From assembly GCF_937980635.1 (NCBI RefSeq), contig NZ_CALJPG010000002.1, positions 1 to 56,944 of the forward strand: DNA of 56,944 nt, given 5' to 3'. Position 1 is the first letter of the stretch. The number at the start of each line of letters is the position of its first letter. Below the pieces are notes generated by a model, which searched no databases, was not told where the DNA came from, and saw nothing but the letters and a program-made list of their open reading frames with translations. The DNA comes from an uncultured Campylobacter sp. (lineage in GTDB: Bacteria; Campylobacterota; Campylobacteria; Campylobacterales; Campylobacteraceae). A program made the translations under genes and the position numbers. This document shows, one piece after another, positions 31,554-39,839 of the stretch.

Positions 31554-34370
31554 CTAGCCGAAGTTTACGGGGTCCATATCGATCTCGACGGGCAGATGCT
31601 CAAGCGCGCGCGCGGCGTTAATCAGCGGCACGTGCGAGCCGGCGCGTAGTAGAATTTCAAAGCGAAATTTCGACGCGATATAGGCGATACCGGCCTTACC
31701 GTAGCCGATGATCTCGAAGCTCTCGCTCGCTTTCTCTTTCAAATACTGCGCGGAATTTTCGGCAGGACTTTCGGCCGCTAAATTTATAAAATTTTGCGCG
31801 GTGCCGTTTCTTTCGGGCTTTAAATTTACGCTATCCGCGTCCATGTAGCGAGCTGAAATTTGCGCTGTGTTTTTTAAATTTGAAGCATTTTTTTGGGGGC
31901 TTAAATTTACATCGCTCCCGCACAGATCCGAGCTTTGAAATTTAGAATTTGACATCTGCTTACCGCCCTGCTGTGCAAAATTTTGTAAATTCAAAGCGCT
32001 TAAATTTGCTCTCCTCGCGTCCAGCCCGTCATGCGATGCAAACGCGCTGCCTCCCGCCTGTTTGCGGCGCAAAAGCTCAAGCGCCACGTTCATTATCTCG
32101 CTCGCCGCCTTTTCGTTTTTATGCGAGATCAGCACGCGCAAAAGCCGCATATACGGCGGATAGAGCCCCTCTCGAAACTCCGCCTCGTCGCGCAAAAAAT
32201 CATCGTAGTTTTCGATATAATCCCTAAAAAAGCCGCTCTGGCGCGTCTGTATGACGACCCTGCCCTGTCCCGAGCGGCCCGCGCGGCCAGCCACCTGCAT
32301 CGCAAGCGCCAGTGTCTTTTCACGCGCCCTAAAATCGGGATAGCTCAGATGCTCGTCGATCCCCATTATCACCGCAAGATCGACGCCGTGGTAATCGTGC
32401 CCCTTGCTAAGCATCTGTGTGCCTACCAAAATGTCGATTTTATGGGCGTTGAAGTTATTGAGCAGCGCCTCAAGCTTGCGCTGCGTGGTGATCTCGTCGC
32501 GATCAAATTTTGCGATACGGGCACTTGGGAAACGCGCCGTAAGCTGTGCCGCAAGCTCGCCGGTACCGATCTTGCGCGCCTGCATCACCTCGCCGCCGCA
32601 GTTTTCGCAAGACGCCTTGTAAAACGTGCTAAAGCCGCAGTAATGGCACTTCAGCGCCGCAGCGTCCGCGTGATAGCTCATCCCGACGGCGCAAAACGGA
32701 CAGCGCACGATCTGCCCGCAGTTTTCGCAAACCATATATTTGTAGTTCGCGCGCGTCGGCAAAAACACGACCGCCTGCTTGCCCGCTTCGAGGCTGCGCC
32801 CAATCTCGGTTAAAATTTTGGAGCTCAGCGCCGTCTCGCTCTCATCGAAAATAAAGCGCTTGGCGCTGCTAAAATAGGTGCCGCGCAGGCGGAAGTGCGG
32901 CTGCTTCGCGTAGGTGCTAAGCGCGGGCGTCGCAGAGCCCAAAACCACGCGGATGCCGAGCTTTTTGCCGACGAAAATCGCGGCATCGCGGGCATTTAGG
33001 CGAGGCGCGGCGGCGGATTTGTAGCTGTCGTCGTGCTCCTCATCCACGACGATGAGGCCTAGATCGCTAAAGGGCAAAAACAGCGCTGAGCGAGCGCCCG
33101 CGATGAGCCGGATCTCGCCTGCGTTAAATTTTTCTAAAATTTCGCGCTTTTTTTTGGGCGAAATTTTAGAGTGCCAGACGCCGAGCCGCTCGCCGAAATA
33201 GCTTTGTAGCCGCTTCGTCATCTGCGGCGTAAGCGAAATCTCGGGCATCAAAAACAGCGCCTGTTTGCCCGCAGCGAGCGCCTGCGCAATCAGCGCGATA
33301 TAAATTTCGCTCTTGCCGCTGCCCGTATCGCCGAAAATCAGTGACGTCTCGTTGGCTTCGGCAAATTTACGCGCTTGCTCTTGCGCGGGGGTGAGGTTTG
33401 GAATTTTACCTATTTGAAGCGGAGATAGCGACGGCAGGACGGGGCTTTGTGCCGCGGCGTCTGAATTTTGAATTGAGATAGAATTTTGCGCTGAAGTAGA
33501 ATTTTGCGCTGAAGTAGAATCTTGAATCGAAATGGAATTCTCTCCCTCGGCAAAATCCCGCTCTTGGATAGAATTTTGCGCGATGGCGAAATTTTGTTTG
33601 TGCACAGGATCGGGTTCGGCAACAAAATTTATTGTCGTAGCAGGATTTTGAGCCAATGTAGAATTTTGGATTGAAACAAAATTTCGCTCATCGACAAAGT
33701 CCCTCTCTTGGATAGAATTCTGCGCGGCGGTAGAATTTGATGCCAAATTTTGAAAGTTAATATCTTGCGCCTGCTTTAAATTTTGCCTTTGCATGGAATT
33801 TGGCGCGATGGCAGAATTTATGACGGTAACAGAATTTTTTGAGATAGTAGAATTTCTCGTCAATGTAAAATTCTGGATTGAGGCGGAATTTTGTATGGCA
33901 CTAAAGTCATCGTCGAGCGCAGAATTTTGTGCGGTGATGGAATTCTGCTCGGAAATAAAATTTTGTTCGCGGGTAGAAGTTTGCTTGCAAGCGGAGGTTG
34001 GCTTACTAACGGGAATTTGCTCGCAAGTGCAATTCCGCTCGGTCATAGGATCCTCCTGCGAATTCCGCAAATCCTGCGCCGTATCGCTCGCAGGCTCAAA
34101 GATCCCAAATGCAACGCTCTTTTCGCAGACATAGTAGTACGCGATAAAATTTGCAAGTGCGATCTGAAACGAGGTAAATTTAAGCTGCGAAATCTCTAAA
34201 ATTTCCTTGGTTTTGAAAGTCGGTTTTGCAACCTCGCGCAGGATCACGGCGGATTTGACGCTCGATTTTACGGGAACGGATACGATTTGATAAGCTGAGA
34301 TTTTAAAATTTGAACTATAAGTAAGCGGCTTTAGGCTGGCGCCCAAAACCGCAACTTCATAATAGAGCAT
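31554..34370 (-). CDS. priA: Primosomal helicase PriA with two low-complexity insertions
   Basis: Restarts replication at collapsed forks. The 3'-binding N-terminal domain covers residues 1-92, Walker A GDTGSGKS is at 347-354, then VVDEEHDDSYK (DEEH), GSATPALSTY and zinc-binding cysteines in CENCGQIVRCPFC, CHYCG and CENCGG. The helicase C-terminal motifs include GTQMLSKGHDY and QVAGRAGRSGQGRVVIQTRQ. Insert 1 (about 95-315) is QNS-type with six-residue periodicity; insert 2 lies before the last domain, at about 31735-32060. Family length is about 610-730; here 938. The pseudopilin gene ends 4 nt upstream. Confidence 0.95.
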   Translation of the reverse strand: MLYYEVAVLGASLKPLTYSSNFKISAYQIVSVPVKSSVKSAVILREVAKPTFKTKEILEISQLKFTSFQIALANFIAYYYVCEKSVAFGIFEPASDTAQDLRNSQEDPMTERNCTCEQIPVSKPTSACKQTSTREQNFISEQNSITAQNSALDDDFSAIQNSASIQNFTLTRNSTISKNSVTVINSAIAPNSMQRQNLKQAQDINFQNLASNSTAAQNSIQERDFVDERNFVSIQNSTLAQNPATTINFVAEPDPVHKQNFAIAQNSIQERDFAEGENSISIQDSTSAQNSTSAQNSISIQNSDAAAQSPVLPSLSPLQIGKIPNLTPAQEQARKFAEANETSLIFGDTGSGKSEIYIALIAQALAAGKQALFLMPEISLTPQMTKRLQSYFGERLGVWHSKISPKKKREILEKFNAGEIRLIAGARSALFLPFSDLGLIVVDEEHDDSYKSAAAPRLNARDAAIFVGKKLGIRVVLGSATPALSTYAKQPHFRLRGTYFSSAKRFIFDESETALSSKILTEIGRSLEAGKQAVVFLPTRANYKYMVCENCGQIVRCPFCAVGMSYHADAAALKCHYCGFSTFYKASCENCGGEVMQARKIGTGELAAQLTARFPSARIAKFDRDEITTQRKLEALLNNFNAHKIDILVGTQMLSKGHDYHGVDLAVIMGIDEHLSYPDFRAREKTLALAMQVAGRAGRSGQGRVVIQTRQSGFFRDYIENYDDFLRDEAEFREGLYPPYMRLLRVLISHKNEKAASEIMNVALELLRRKQAGGSAFASHDGLDARRANLSALNLQNFAQQGGKQMSNSKFQSSDLCGSDVNLSPQKNASNLKNTAQISARYMDADSVNLKPERNGTAQNFINLAAESPAENSAQYLKEKASESFEIIGYGKAGIAYIASKFRFEILLRAGSHVPLINAARALEHLPVEIDMDPVNFG
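33425..34085 (-). repeat. 18-nt periodic repeat array inside priA
   Basis: On the plus strand the core GAATTTTG or a variant starts at 33463, 33481, 33499, 33517 and 33535, exactly 18 nt apart, and again in phase at 33571 and 33589. The encoded period is six residues (QNSTSA, QNSISI, QNSDAA). To the right the array continues, more degenerate, with GAATTTTG/GAATTC/AAATTTTG cores to about 34050. All units keep the reading frame. Confidence 0.85.
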
Positions 34371-34374
34371 TTAG

Positions 34375-34860
34375 CTATTGAGCTAAGGATTGACAAAGAG
34401 GCTCTTGATGATTGCAGTCGAACGAACCGACATTTCTATCTTTATTTGCACCGGAAGTGGGTATACTAGCTTTTGTTGGATAATAAGAAAAAGTAGTTTT
34501 TTTTCCTGCTACGTTAGCGATATATTCGGATGTGGCATTATCACTACCGTCTTTTTTTAAAGTCCAGCCGTTCCTACCGCCATCTCTCATAGGATAGATA
34601 GGTTGCTGCAAAACGCCATCAAAAAGAGTGGCATTGTCCGAACCCTCCAAAGCGGGCCACGTAGTCACGCCCCTCATCATATTCTCGCTTCTAACTAGCG
34701 AAAGTCCGCTTCTAATAGCGGCGATATCCCCGCGCATCTTAGCGATCGTAGCATCATCGCGCGTAGCGGCCAATCTAGGCACCGCGATGCCCGCCAAAAT
34801 ACCTAAAACGACGATGACGAAAACAAGCTCTATCATCGTAAAAGCTTTTAAATTTTTCAT
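34375..34860 (-). CDS. Type II/IV pseudopilin-like protein (prepilin signal)
   Basis: 161 residues with a class III signal: MKNLKAFTMIELVFVIVVLG, cleavage expected before the F of FTMIE, then the hydrophobic pilin helix. The short soluble domain ends with a Cys pair (FDCNHQEPLCQS) that may form the pilin D-loop disulfide. Campylobacter uses pseudopilins in its Cts DNA-uptake (type II-like) machinery, so a competence role is possible. It precedes priA by 4 nt in the same direction. Confidence 0.85.
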   Translation of the reverse strand: MKNLKAFTMIELVFVIVVLGILAGIAVPRLAATRDDATIAKMRGDIAAIRSGLSLVRSENMMRGVTTWPALEGSDNATLFDGVLQQPIYPMRDGGRNGWTLKKDGSDNATSEYIANVAGKKTTFSYYPTKASIPTSGANKDRNVGSFDCNHQEPLCQSLAQ

Positions 34861-34954
34861 GTTAAATCCTTTGATTTAAAGTGAGATGATTATAGCCAAA
34901 TTTAAATAAAATTAATTTTAGTTAAAGAAAAAATCCTGCATTTTAAATGGAATT

Positions 34955-35944
34955 TTATGAAATTTCATTAAATTCTGCGATTTTTTGTCCGAATTTTACG
35001 GACGTATCAGTCGGGGTTTCAAATTTCAAAAACTCGCTTTGCGCTACGAGCACGATCGTTGAGCCCAGCTCGAAATTTCCCAAATGATCGCCTTTTTTGA
35101 AGTTTAAATTTTCATATTCGTAAAGCGCCTCAGCTCTGCTTGCACACGCATTCGTCTGTATTCGTGCATCGAAATCAAATTTCATCTTACCTACGTTTAA
35201 AGCACCCACGAAAACCATCCACAAAATCCCGCCGTTAGGCATTTTGCACTTTAAAATCACGCGCTCGTTTTTAGCGTAAAGGTTTGGAATTTTAAGTAAA
35301 AATTTCTTCGCCACGCTGTAAAGATCAGCGGGTATGTAAAGCGCCTCCGTCACGCTCAGGTCGCACGGCGCGTGATAATGATGATAATCGCGCGGGCTTA
35401 GATAGATGTTTGCGTAGCTTAAATTTACGCCCTTTGTATTTTTGCAGCATTGGGCATCCTCTGCGCTCGTTTCGCTACTCGTGCTACTTTCATTGCTATA
35501 AATTTCAGCTCGCACGCCGCTTGCGGAATAAGTTGCGCCGCTTTCGCCGTCTATGATTTTCGCTTGCGCGGCATCTGCGGCGTCATCTGAATTTTTAACC
35601 GCTCCGCCGCTTTCGCTTGCAGTAAAAGTGCGCCCCAGCAGCTCGCTAAGGCTATATTCGCAGCCTTTTACGCTAAAAGCCCGCAGATCGGCGCAGCATC
35701 CGCTCTCAAAGATAACGCCGTCACTAGGGCTTATAAAAGCCGTCTCGTCCGTCGCTATCTCGCACGGACGCAGCAAACGGCGAGTAAAAAGCGCGTTTAG
35801 GCTCGCGTAGCTTTGCGGCGGATCAAATTCGCTCATATCGATTTTAAAAAATTCCACATATTTGCGGTTGATAAAATTTTGTATAAATTTAGGGAATTTC
35901 ACCGCGGCGATAACCCCAAAAATCCTCGAAATAAAACTTCTCAT
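34955..35944 (-). CDS. psd: Phosphatidylserine decarboxylase proenzyme with an insertion
   Basis: Makes phosphatidylethanolamine in the inner membrane. The self-cleaving LGST site (293-296, pyruvoyl from the Ser) and YLSPRDYHHYHAPCD (181-195) are intact. Residues about 109-172 are a low-complexity insert rich in Ser, Ala and Glu (DDAADAAQAK, NESSTSSETS) between ELLGRTF and NLSYANIYLS. Typical PSD in this lineage is about 265 residues; this is 329. The gene abuts the metallophosphoesterase gene with no gap, an adjacency I recall from C. jejuni. Confidence 0.93.
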   Translation of the reverse strand: MRSFISRIFGVIAAVKFPKFIQNFINRKYVEFFKIDMSEFDPPQSYASLNALFTRRLLRPCEIATDETAFISPSDGVIFESGCCADLRAFSVKGCEYSLSELLGRTFTASESGGAVKNSDDAADAAQAKIIDGESGATYSASGVRAEIYSNESSTSSETSAEDAQCCKNTKGVNLSYANIYLSPRDYHHYHAPCDLSVTEALYIPADLYSVAKKFLLKIPNLYAKNERVILKCKMPNGGILWMVFVGALNVGKMKFDFDARIQTNACASRAEALYEYENLNFKKGDHLGNFELGSTIVLVAQSEFLKFETPTDTSVKFGQKIAEFNEIS

Positions 35945-37072
35945 CTATGCCTTTCTAAGCTTAAGCAGTGCGATCTCGGCATCGGCAAAGACCCTTATCG
36001 GCGGGCCCCAAAACCCCACGCCGCTGCTTACGTAAATTTGCTTCAGCCCGTCGTTATACAGCCCGTAAAGATACTTCTGGCTAAGCAGCACCAAAAGCGT
36101 CCACGGAAAAATTTGCCCCGCGTGCGTGTGTCCGCAAATACACAGATCGACCTCGTCGCGCACGAAATCCACGACGTATTTGGGCTGATGAGCGAGTAAA
36201 ATTTTAGGCTTATTAGGATCCGCCTGCGCTAGCGCAGCACTTAAATCTGGCTGCATGTATCCGAAGCGAAAGCCGCTAAGATCGTGCACGCCCATTAAAT
36301 TTAGCCCTTCAAATTCCACGCTTTCGTTTTGCAGCACGCGCACGCCCGCTTTTTGCATCGCTTTTATAAGTCCGCTTGCGTCGCCGCGGTAATACTCGTG
36401 GTTGCCCGTGACGAAAAATATAGGTTTTTTTATCGCCTCAAGAGGCTGCAAAATATCCCCGAGTTCATCCGAGCGCAGATCAAACATATCGCCTACGATC
36501 AGTAGCGCATCGAAGCTTAGCGAGTTTATCTGCGCTACGACGCCTTGCAAAAACTCCTTTTTCAAAAACTCGCCCAGATGCACGTCCGAGATGACGGCAA
36601 AACTTAGCTCGCGAGCTAAGTTTTTGATTTTTATTTCGCGCTCGGTGATTTTTGGAATTTTTAGTGCATTATAAAGCCCCTTAAAAATATAGCTAAACGC
36701 CATTATTACAAAGGTTGCGTCTATAAAGGTTTTTAAAAATTTTCGCCTGTTTTGGCTAAATTTAACCACATGCGCAGCGGCGCTTAGCACATCGTAAGCA
36801 AGGCAGATAAAAAAGAGCGAAAAGGACGCTGCCATGCAAAATACGCAAGCTTTATAGAGCAGCTCATTTTTAAAGCTTCCATTAAGCCCAAAACCCACAA
36901 AAAATATCGCATCTAAAATCGCCAAAGCTACGCAAAGCAAAATCAAGGCGGGGCGAAAGATCACGAAATTTTTGTATGGCGTAAAGCGCGCGCTGATCGA
37001 TCTGTAGACGTAAAGATTAAAAAACAGAAATAAAACCGTGCCGACGATCGGGAAAATATAGGCGCTTTTCAA
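35945..37072 (-). CDS. Membrane-anchored metallophosphoesterase (YkuE/YaeI-like)
   Basis: 375 residues. About four N-terminal membrane helices (1-135) lead into a calcineurin-like phosphoesterase domain: ISDVHLGE (D163, H165), VGDMFDLRSDE, TGNHEYY and the C-terminal CGHTHAGQIFPW. Relatives such as YaeI cleave UDP-diacylglucosamine or act on other envelope phosphoesters; the substrate here is unknown. It lies between a Crp-type regulator gene (3-nt gap) and psd (no gap). Confidence 0.9.
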   Translation of the reverse strand: MKSAYIFPIVGTVLFLFFNLYVYRSISARFTPYKNFVIFRPALILLCVALAILDAIFFVGFGLNGSFKNELLYKACVFCMAASFSLFFICLAYDVLSAAAHVVKFSQNRRKFLKTFIDATFVIMAFSYIFKGLYNALKIPKITEREIKIKNLARELSFAVISDVHLGEFLKKEFLQGVVAQINSLSFDALLIVGDMFDLRSDELGDILQPLEAIKKPIFFVTGNHEYYRGDASGLIKAMQKAGVRVLQNESVEFEGLNLMGVHDLSGFRFGYMQPDLSAALAQADPNKPKILLAHQPKYVVDFVRDEVDLCICGHTHAGQIFPWTLLVLLSQKYLYGLYNDGLKQIYVSSGVGFWGPPIRVFADAEIALLKLRKA

Positions 37073-37075
37073 ACT

Positions 37076-37714
37076 CTAGCCTTGGATATACTCGTCCAAC
37101 TTATCTTTATCAAAGCCCGTGATTTCTTGCTTATCGTCTAAAATTAGCGCACCGCTCTTTTTAAATTTAGTGATAGTGCGCGAAAATGTCTCGGGGGTGA
37201 CATTTAGAATTTTGGCTATTCTGGTGTATTTCGTGCTCATAAAAATATCGAAATTCTCGCTGATAAACTTAGCGATCTTGCCATCGCAGTTAAGTACGAC
37301 TTGATTATCAAAGACTGCATTTAGCGCGCGGATCTTCTCAGACATCGATTTTAAAAGCTCCAGACAAATCTTTGGATCGCTCATAAACTCGTTTTTAAAT
37401 TTTTCATAATCGATCTTTAGCACCTCGCCGTTTGTCGAAAACACGCCACTTGCAGGATAGCTCGTCTCTTCGAAATTTACCATCTCCGCCACGAGCGAGA
37501 TGGGGCGGATCTCGCGCATATGGATCTCACGCCCCTTTGCGGAGGTTTTATAGATTTTTAAAATTCCTTTTAGCAAGATTAATAGGTACTGCGAGCGCTC
37601 GCCCTCGAAAAATAAAATTTCGCCCTTTTTGTAGCTTTTATGGATGCTAATCTGCTCCAAACGATCGATTTGCGCTGCGCTTAGAGCTTTAAAATAAGGG
37701 ATTCTCTCAAGCAT
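37076..37714 (-). CDS. Crp/Fnr-family transcription regulator
   Basis: 212 residues: an N-terminal cyclic-nucleotide-binding-like beta barrel (KKGEILFFEGERSQYLLILLKG), a long dimer helix and a C-terminal winged helix with recognition region ARIAKILNVTPETFSRTITK. No N-terminal Cys cluster of the FNR type, so not an oxygen-sensing Fe-S protein; closer to NssR/Dnr-like members, which suggests a haem or NO ligand at most as inference. Codirectional with mscL upstream (9-nt gap) and the metallophosphoesterase downstream. Confidence 0.9.
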   Translation of the reverse strand: MLERIPYFKALSAAQIDRLEQISIHKSYKKGEILFFEGERSQYLLILLKGILKIYKTSAKGREIHMREIRPISLVAEMVNFEETSYPASGVFSTNGEVLKIDYEKFKNEFMSDPKICLELLKSMSEKIRALNAVFDNQVVLNCDGKIAKFISENFDIFMSTKYTRIAKILNVTPETFSRTITKFKKSGALILDDKQEITGFDKDKLDEYIQG

Positions 37715-37723
37715 CGCCGCGAC

Positions 37724-38125
37724 CTATTTTTTAAGCAGGTCTCTTATCTCGGTAAGAAGTTTAATCTCTTCGCTAGGCTCGGCAGGTGCGGCAGGCTCTG
37801 GAGCAGGGGCAGGCTTTTTAAGCTTATTGATCGCCTTGATCGCGCAGAATATACAAAACGCGATGATGATAAAATCGACCGTTACCTGGATAAACGAGCC
37901 GTAGTTTATCGTAACGGCCGGGGTCTGCCCCACCGCTTCTTTTAGCACGATCTTAAGATCGGTAAAATTCATGCCTCCCGTAAGAAGTCCTAAAACCGGC
38001 ATCATAATGTCGCTTACGAGCGAGGTTACGATCTTGCCGAAAGCTCCGCCGATGACGACGCCCACCGCCATATCGATGACGTTGCCTTTCATTGCGAATT
38101 CTTTGAATTCCTGAATGAAACTCAT
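37724..38125 (-). CDS. mscL: Large-conductance mechanosensitive channel MscL
   Basis: 133 residues, full length. The N-terminal amphipathic helix FIQEFKEFAMKGNVIDMAVG leads into TM1 (VGVVIGGAFGKIVTSLV), a periplasmic loop and TM2 (VDFIIIAFCIFCAIKAINKL). The C-terminal charged bundle ends EEIKLLTEIRDLLKK. It opens under membrane tension to release solutes. First gene of the mscL-crp-mpe-psd run; AAGGAGAC lies upstream. Confidence 0.97.
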   Translation of the reverse strand: MSFIQEFKEFAMKGNVIDMAVGVVIGGAFGKIVTSLVSDIMMPVLGLLTGGMNFTDLKIVLKEAVGQTPAVTINYGSFIQVTVDFIIIAFCIFCAIKAINKLKKPAPAPEPAAPAEPSEEIKLLTEIRDLLKK

Positions 38126-38201
38126 ATTGTCTCCTTAAATAAAATGCGCCGATATTAGCCTATTTTTGCTTTGTTTTTGCTTTTTATTAGGAAGTAAAAA
38201 G

Positions 38202-38207
38202 TATAAT
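38202..38207 (+). promoter_or_regulatory. Candidate -10 box for gltX
   Basis: TATAAT in AAAAAGTATAATCCC, 32 nt ahead of the gltX start and preceded by T-rich DNA (TTTTTGCTTTGTTTTTGC). It would drive gltX, yggT and slt. Confidence 0.5.
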
Positions 38208-38239
38208 CCCAGCTTAAATTTAAACCCAAAGGACCTAAA

Positions 38240-39556
38240 TTGTATCGCTTCGCTCCGTCGCCCACCGGCGATATGCATATCGGAAATTTACGCGCGGCTA
38301 TTTTTAACTACATCTGCTCGCTGCAGGATAAAAGCGGCTTTATTTTGCGCATCGAGGATACCGACACTGCGCGCAATATCGAAGGCAAAGATCAAGAGAT
38401 CATCGAAATTTTAAAGCGCTTCGGCATCTCATGGCAGAGCCTGTATTATCAAAGCAAAAATTTAAAATTTCATCAGCAGTTCGCTGCTAAGCTGCTCGCC
38501 GAGAAAAAGGCGTTTTGCTGTTTTTGCAGCGAGGAGGAGCTGGAAGCGAAAAAGCAAGCCGCCAAAGACGCTGGCGAGGCGTACCGCTACGACGGGCACT
38601 GCGAGCATTTAAGCAACGAAGAGGTGCTTGGCTGCGGCAAGCCCTTTACTATCCGCCTTAAAAAGCCCGATCACGCGCTGGAATTTACCGACGCGATCAA
38701 GGGGCGTATCTCATTTGAGCCGCAGAACATCGACAGCTTCGTCGTCATGCGCGCGGACAAGACGCCAACTTATAACTTCGCCTGCGCTTGCGACGATATG
38801 ATGCAGGGCGTGAGCTTCGTAATCCGCGGCGAGGATCACGTCTCAAACACCCCGAAGCAAAATTGGATCCGCCAAAGCCTCGGCTACGACGGCGAGATCA
38901 AATACGCGCACCTGCCGATCATATTAAATTCCGAAGGCAAAAAGATGAGCAAGCGCGAGGATAGCTCCTCGGTGAAATGGCTGCTTCAAAGCGGCTACCT
39001 GCCCGAAGCGATCGCGAATTATCTGATCCTGCTGGGCAACAAAACGCCGCGCGAGGTCTTTAGCATGGATGAGGCGGTGGAGTTTTTCGATATCGCTAAA
39101 ATTTCAAAAAGCCCGGCGAAATTTGACGAGGACAAACTCGCCTTTATAAACCGCGAGCATATCAAAAAAGCAAGCGAGCAGCGCCTGGCGGAGCTTTTTG
39201 AGCTTGAGCCAAAATTTGCTCCTTTGATAAAATTTTACACTCAAGAAGCGAGCCTTATCCCGCAGATTAAAGAAAAGATCGCAGCGATCTACGGCGCGAA
39301 AGATATCCCGCAGGAGTGGGCGGCGCAGGCGCAGGCGCTACGAGAGGCGATCTTAAATTTATTGAGCTCAAACGGCGCTCCAATGGAATTTAATGATTTC
39401 AAAGCGGCGCTTTCGCAGGCTACAAGCTTAAAGGGCAAGAGCCTATTTATGCCGCTTAGATTTTTACTAACCGGCGCGCCTCACGGACCGGAGCTTAGCG
39501 AGCTGTATCCGCTGATCCGCGCCGATTTAAAGGAGATACTCGATGCTACTAAATAG
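38240..39556 (+). CDS. gltX: Glutamyl-tRNA synthetase
   Basis: 438 residues, class I synthetase with HIGN (13-16) and KMSKR (235-239). A Cys cluster (CCFCSEEE and later HC) sits in the acceptor-binding domain as in zinc-bearing GluRS. The start is TTG, supported by AAAGGA six nt upstream and by the family start MYRFAPSPTG. Campylobacter usually has two GltX paralogues with divided charging of tRNA-Glu and tRNA-Gln; which one this is needs comparison. The end overlaps yggT by 14 nt. Confidence 0.95.
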   Translation: MYRFAPSPTGDMHIGNLRAAIFNYICSLQDKSGFILRIEDTDTARNIEGKDQEIIEILKRFGISWQSLYYQSKNLKFHQQFAAKLLAEKKAFCCFCSEEELEAKKQAAKDAGEAYRYDGHCEHLSNEEVLGCGKPFTIRLKKPDHALEFTDAIKGRISFEPQNIDSFVVMRADKTPTYNFACACDDMMQGVSFVIRGEDHVSNTPKQNWIRQSLGYDGEIKYAHLPIILNSEGKKMSKREDSSSVKWLLQSGYLPEAIANYLILLGNKTPREVFSMDEAVEFFDIAKISKSPAKFDEDKLAFINREHIKKASEQRLAELFELEPKFAPLIKFYTQEASLIPQIKEKIAAIYGAKDIPQEWAAQAQALREAILNLLSSNGAPMEFNDFKAALSQATSLKGKSLFMPLRFLLTGAPHGPELSELYPLIRADLKEILDATK

Positions 39557-39839
39557 CGTATTTTACGGCATTTTAGTGAGTATTCACTACGTGATTCAAG
39601 CTTATATGATGCTAATTTTCGTCGCATGCGTTTTGAGTTTCATCCGTCCAAATCCGTTCGGTAAATTTTATAAAATCATCCGCGTGATCTCTGCGCTTAC
39701 CGAGCCTGCGTTTGCGCTGGTGCGTCGCTATCTGCCTACGACTTTCGGCGGCTTCGATCTTTCGCCGTTAGTGATTTTATTCGTTTTAATGTTTTTTGAT
39801 AATATGATAATTTATATTCTAAATAGGAGCGTTCTTTGA
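39543..39839 (+). CDS. YggT-family membrane protein
   Basis: 98 residues with two YggT-type membrane segments (VIQAYMMLIFVACVLSFI, PLVILFVLMFFDNMIIYI) and the family motif FIRPNPFGKFYKIIRVISALTEPAFALVRRYLP. The family is linked to membrane or osmotic functions and, in plants, thylakoid nucleoid organisation; its bacterial role is unclear. Overlaps gltX by 14 nt and slt by 4 nt, so translation is coupled. Confidence 0.9.
   Translation: MLLNSVFYGILVSIHYVIQAYMMLIFVACVLSFIRPNPFGKFYKIIRVISALTEPAFALVRRYLPTTFGGFDLSPLVILFVLMFFDNMIIYILNRSVL

Noticed and set aside
33425..34085. Possible CRISPR array or VNTR outside a gene
   Set aside because: 18-nt units with no unique spacers and an unbroken priA reading frame across them.
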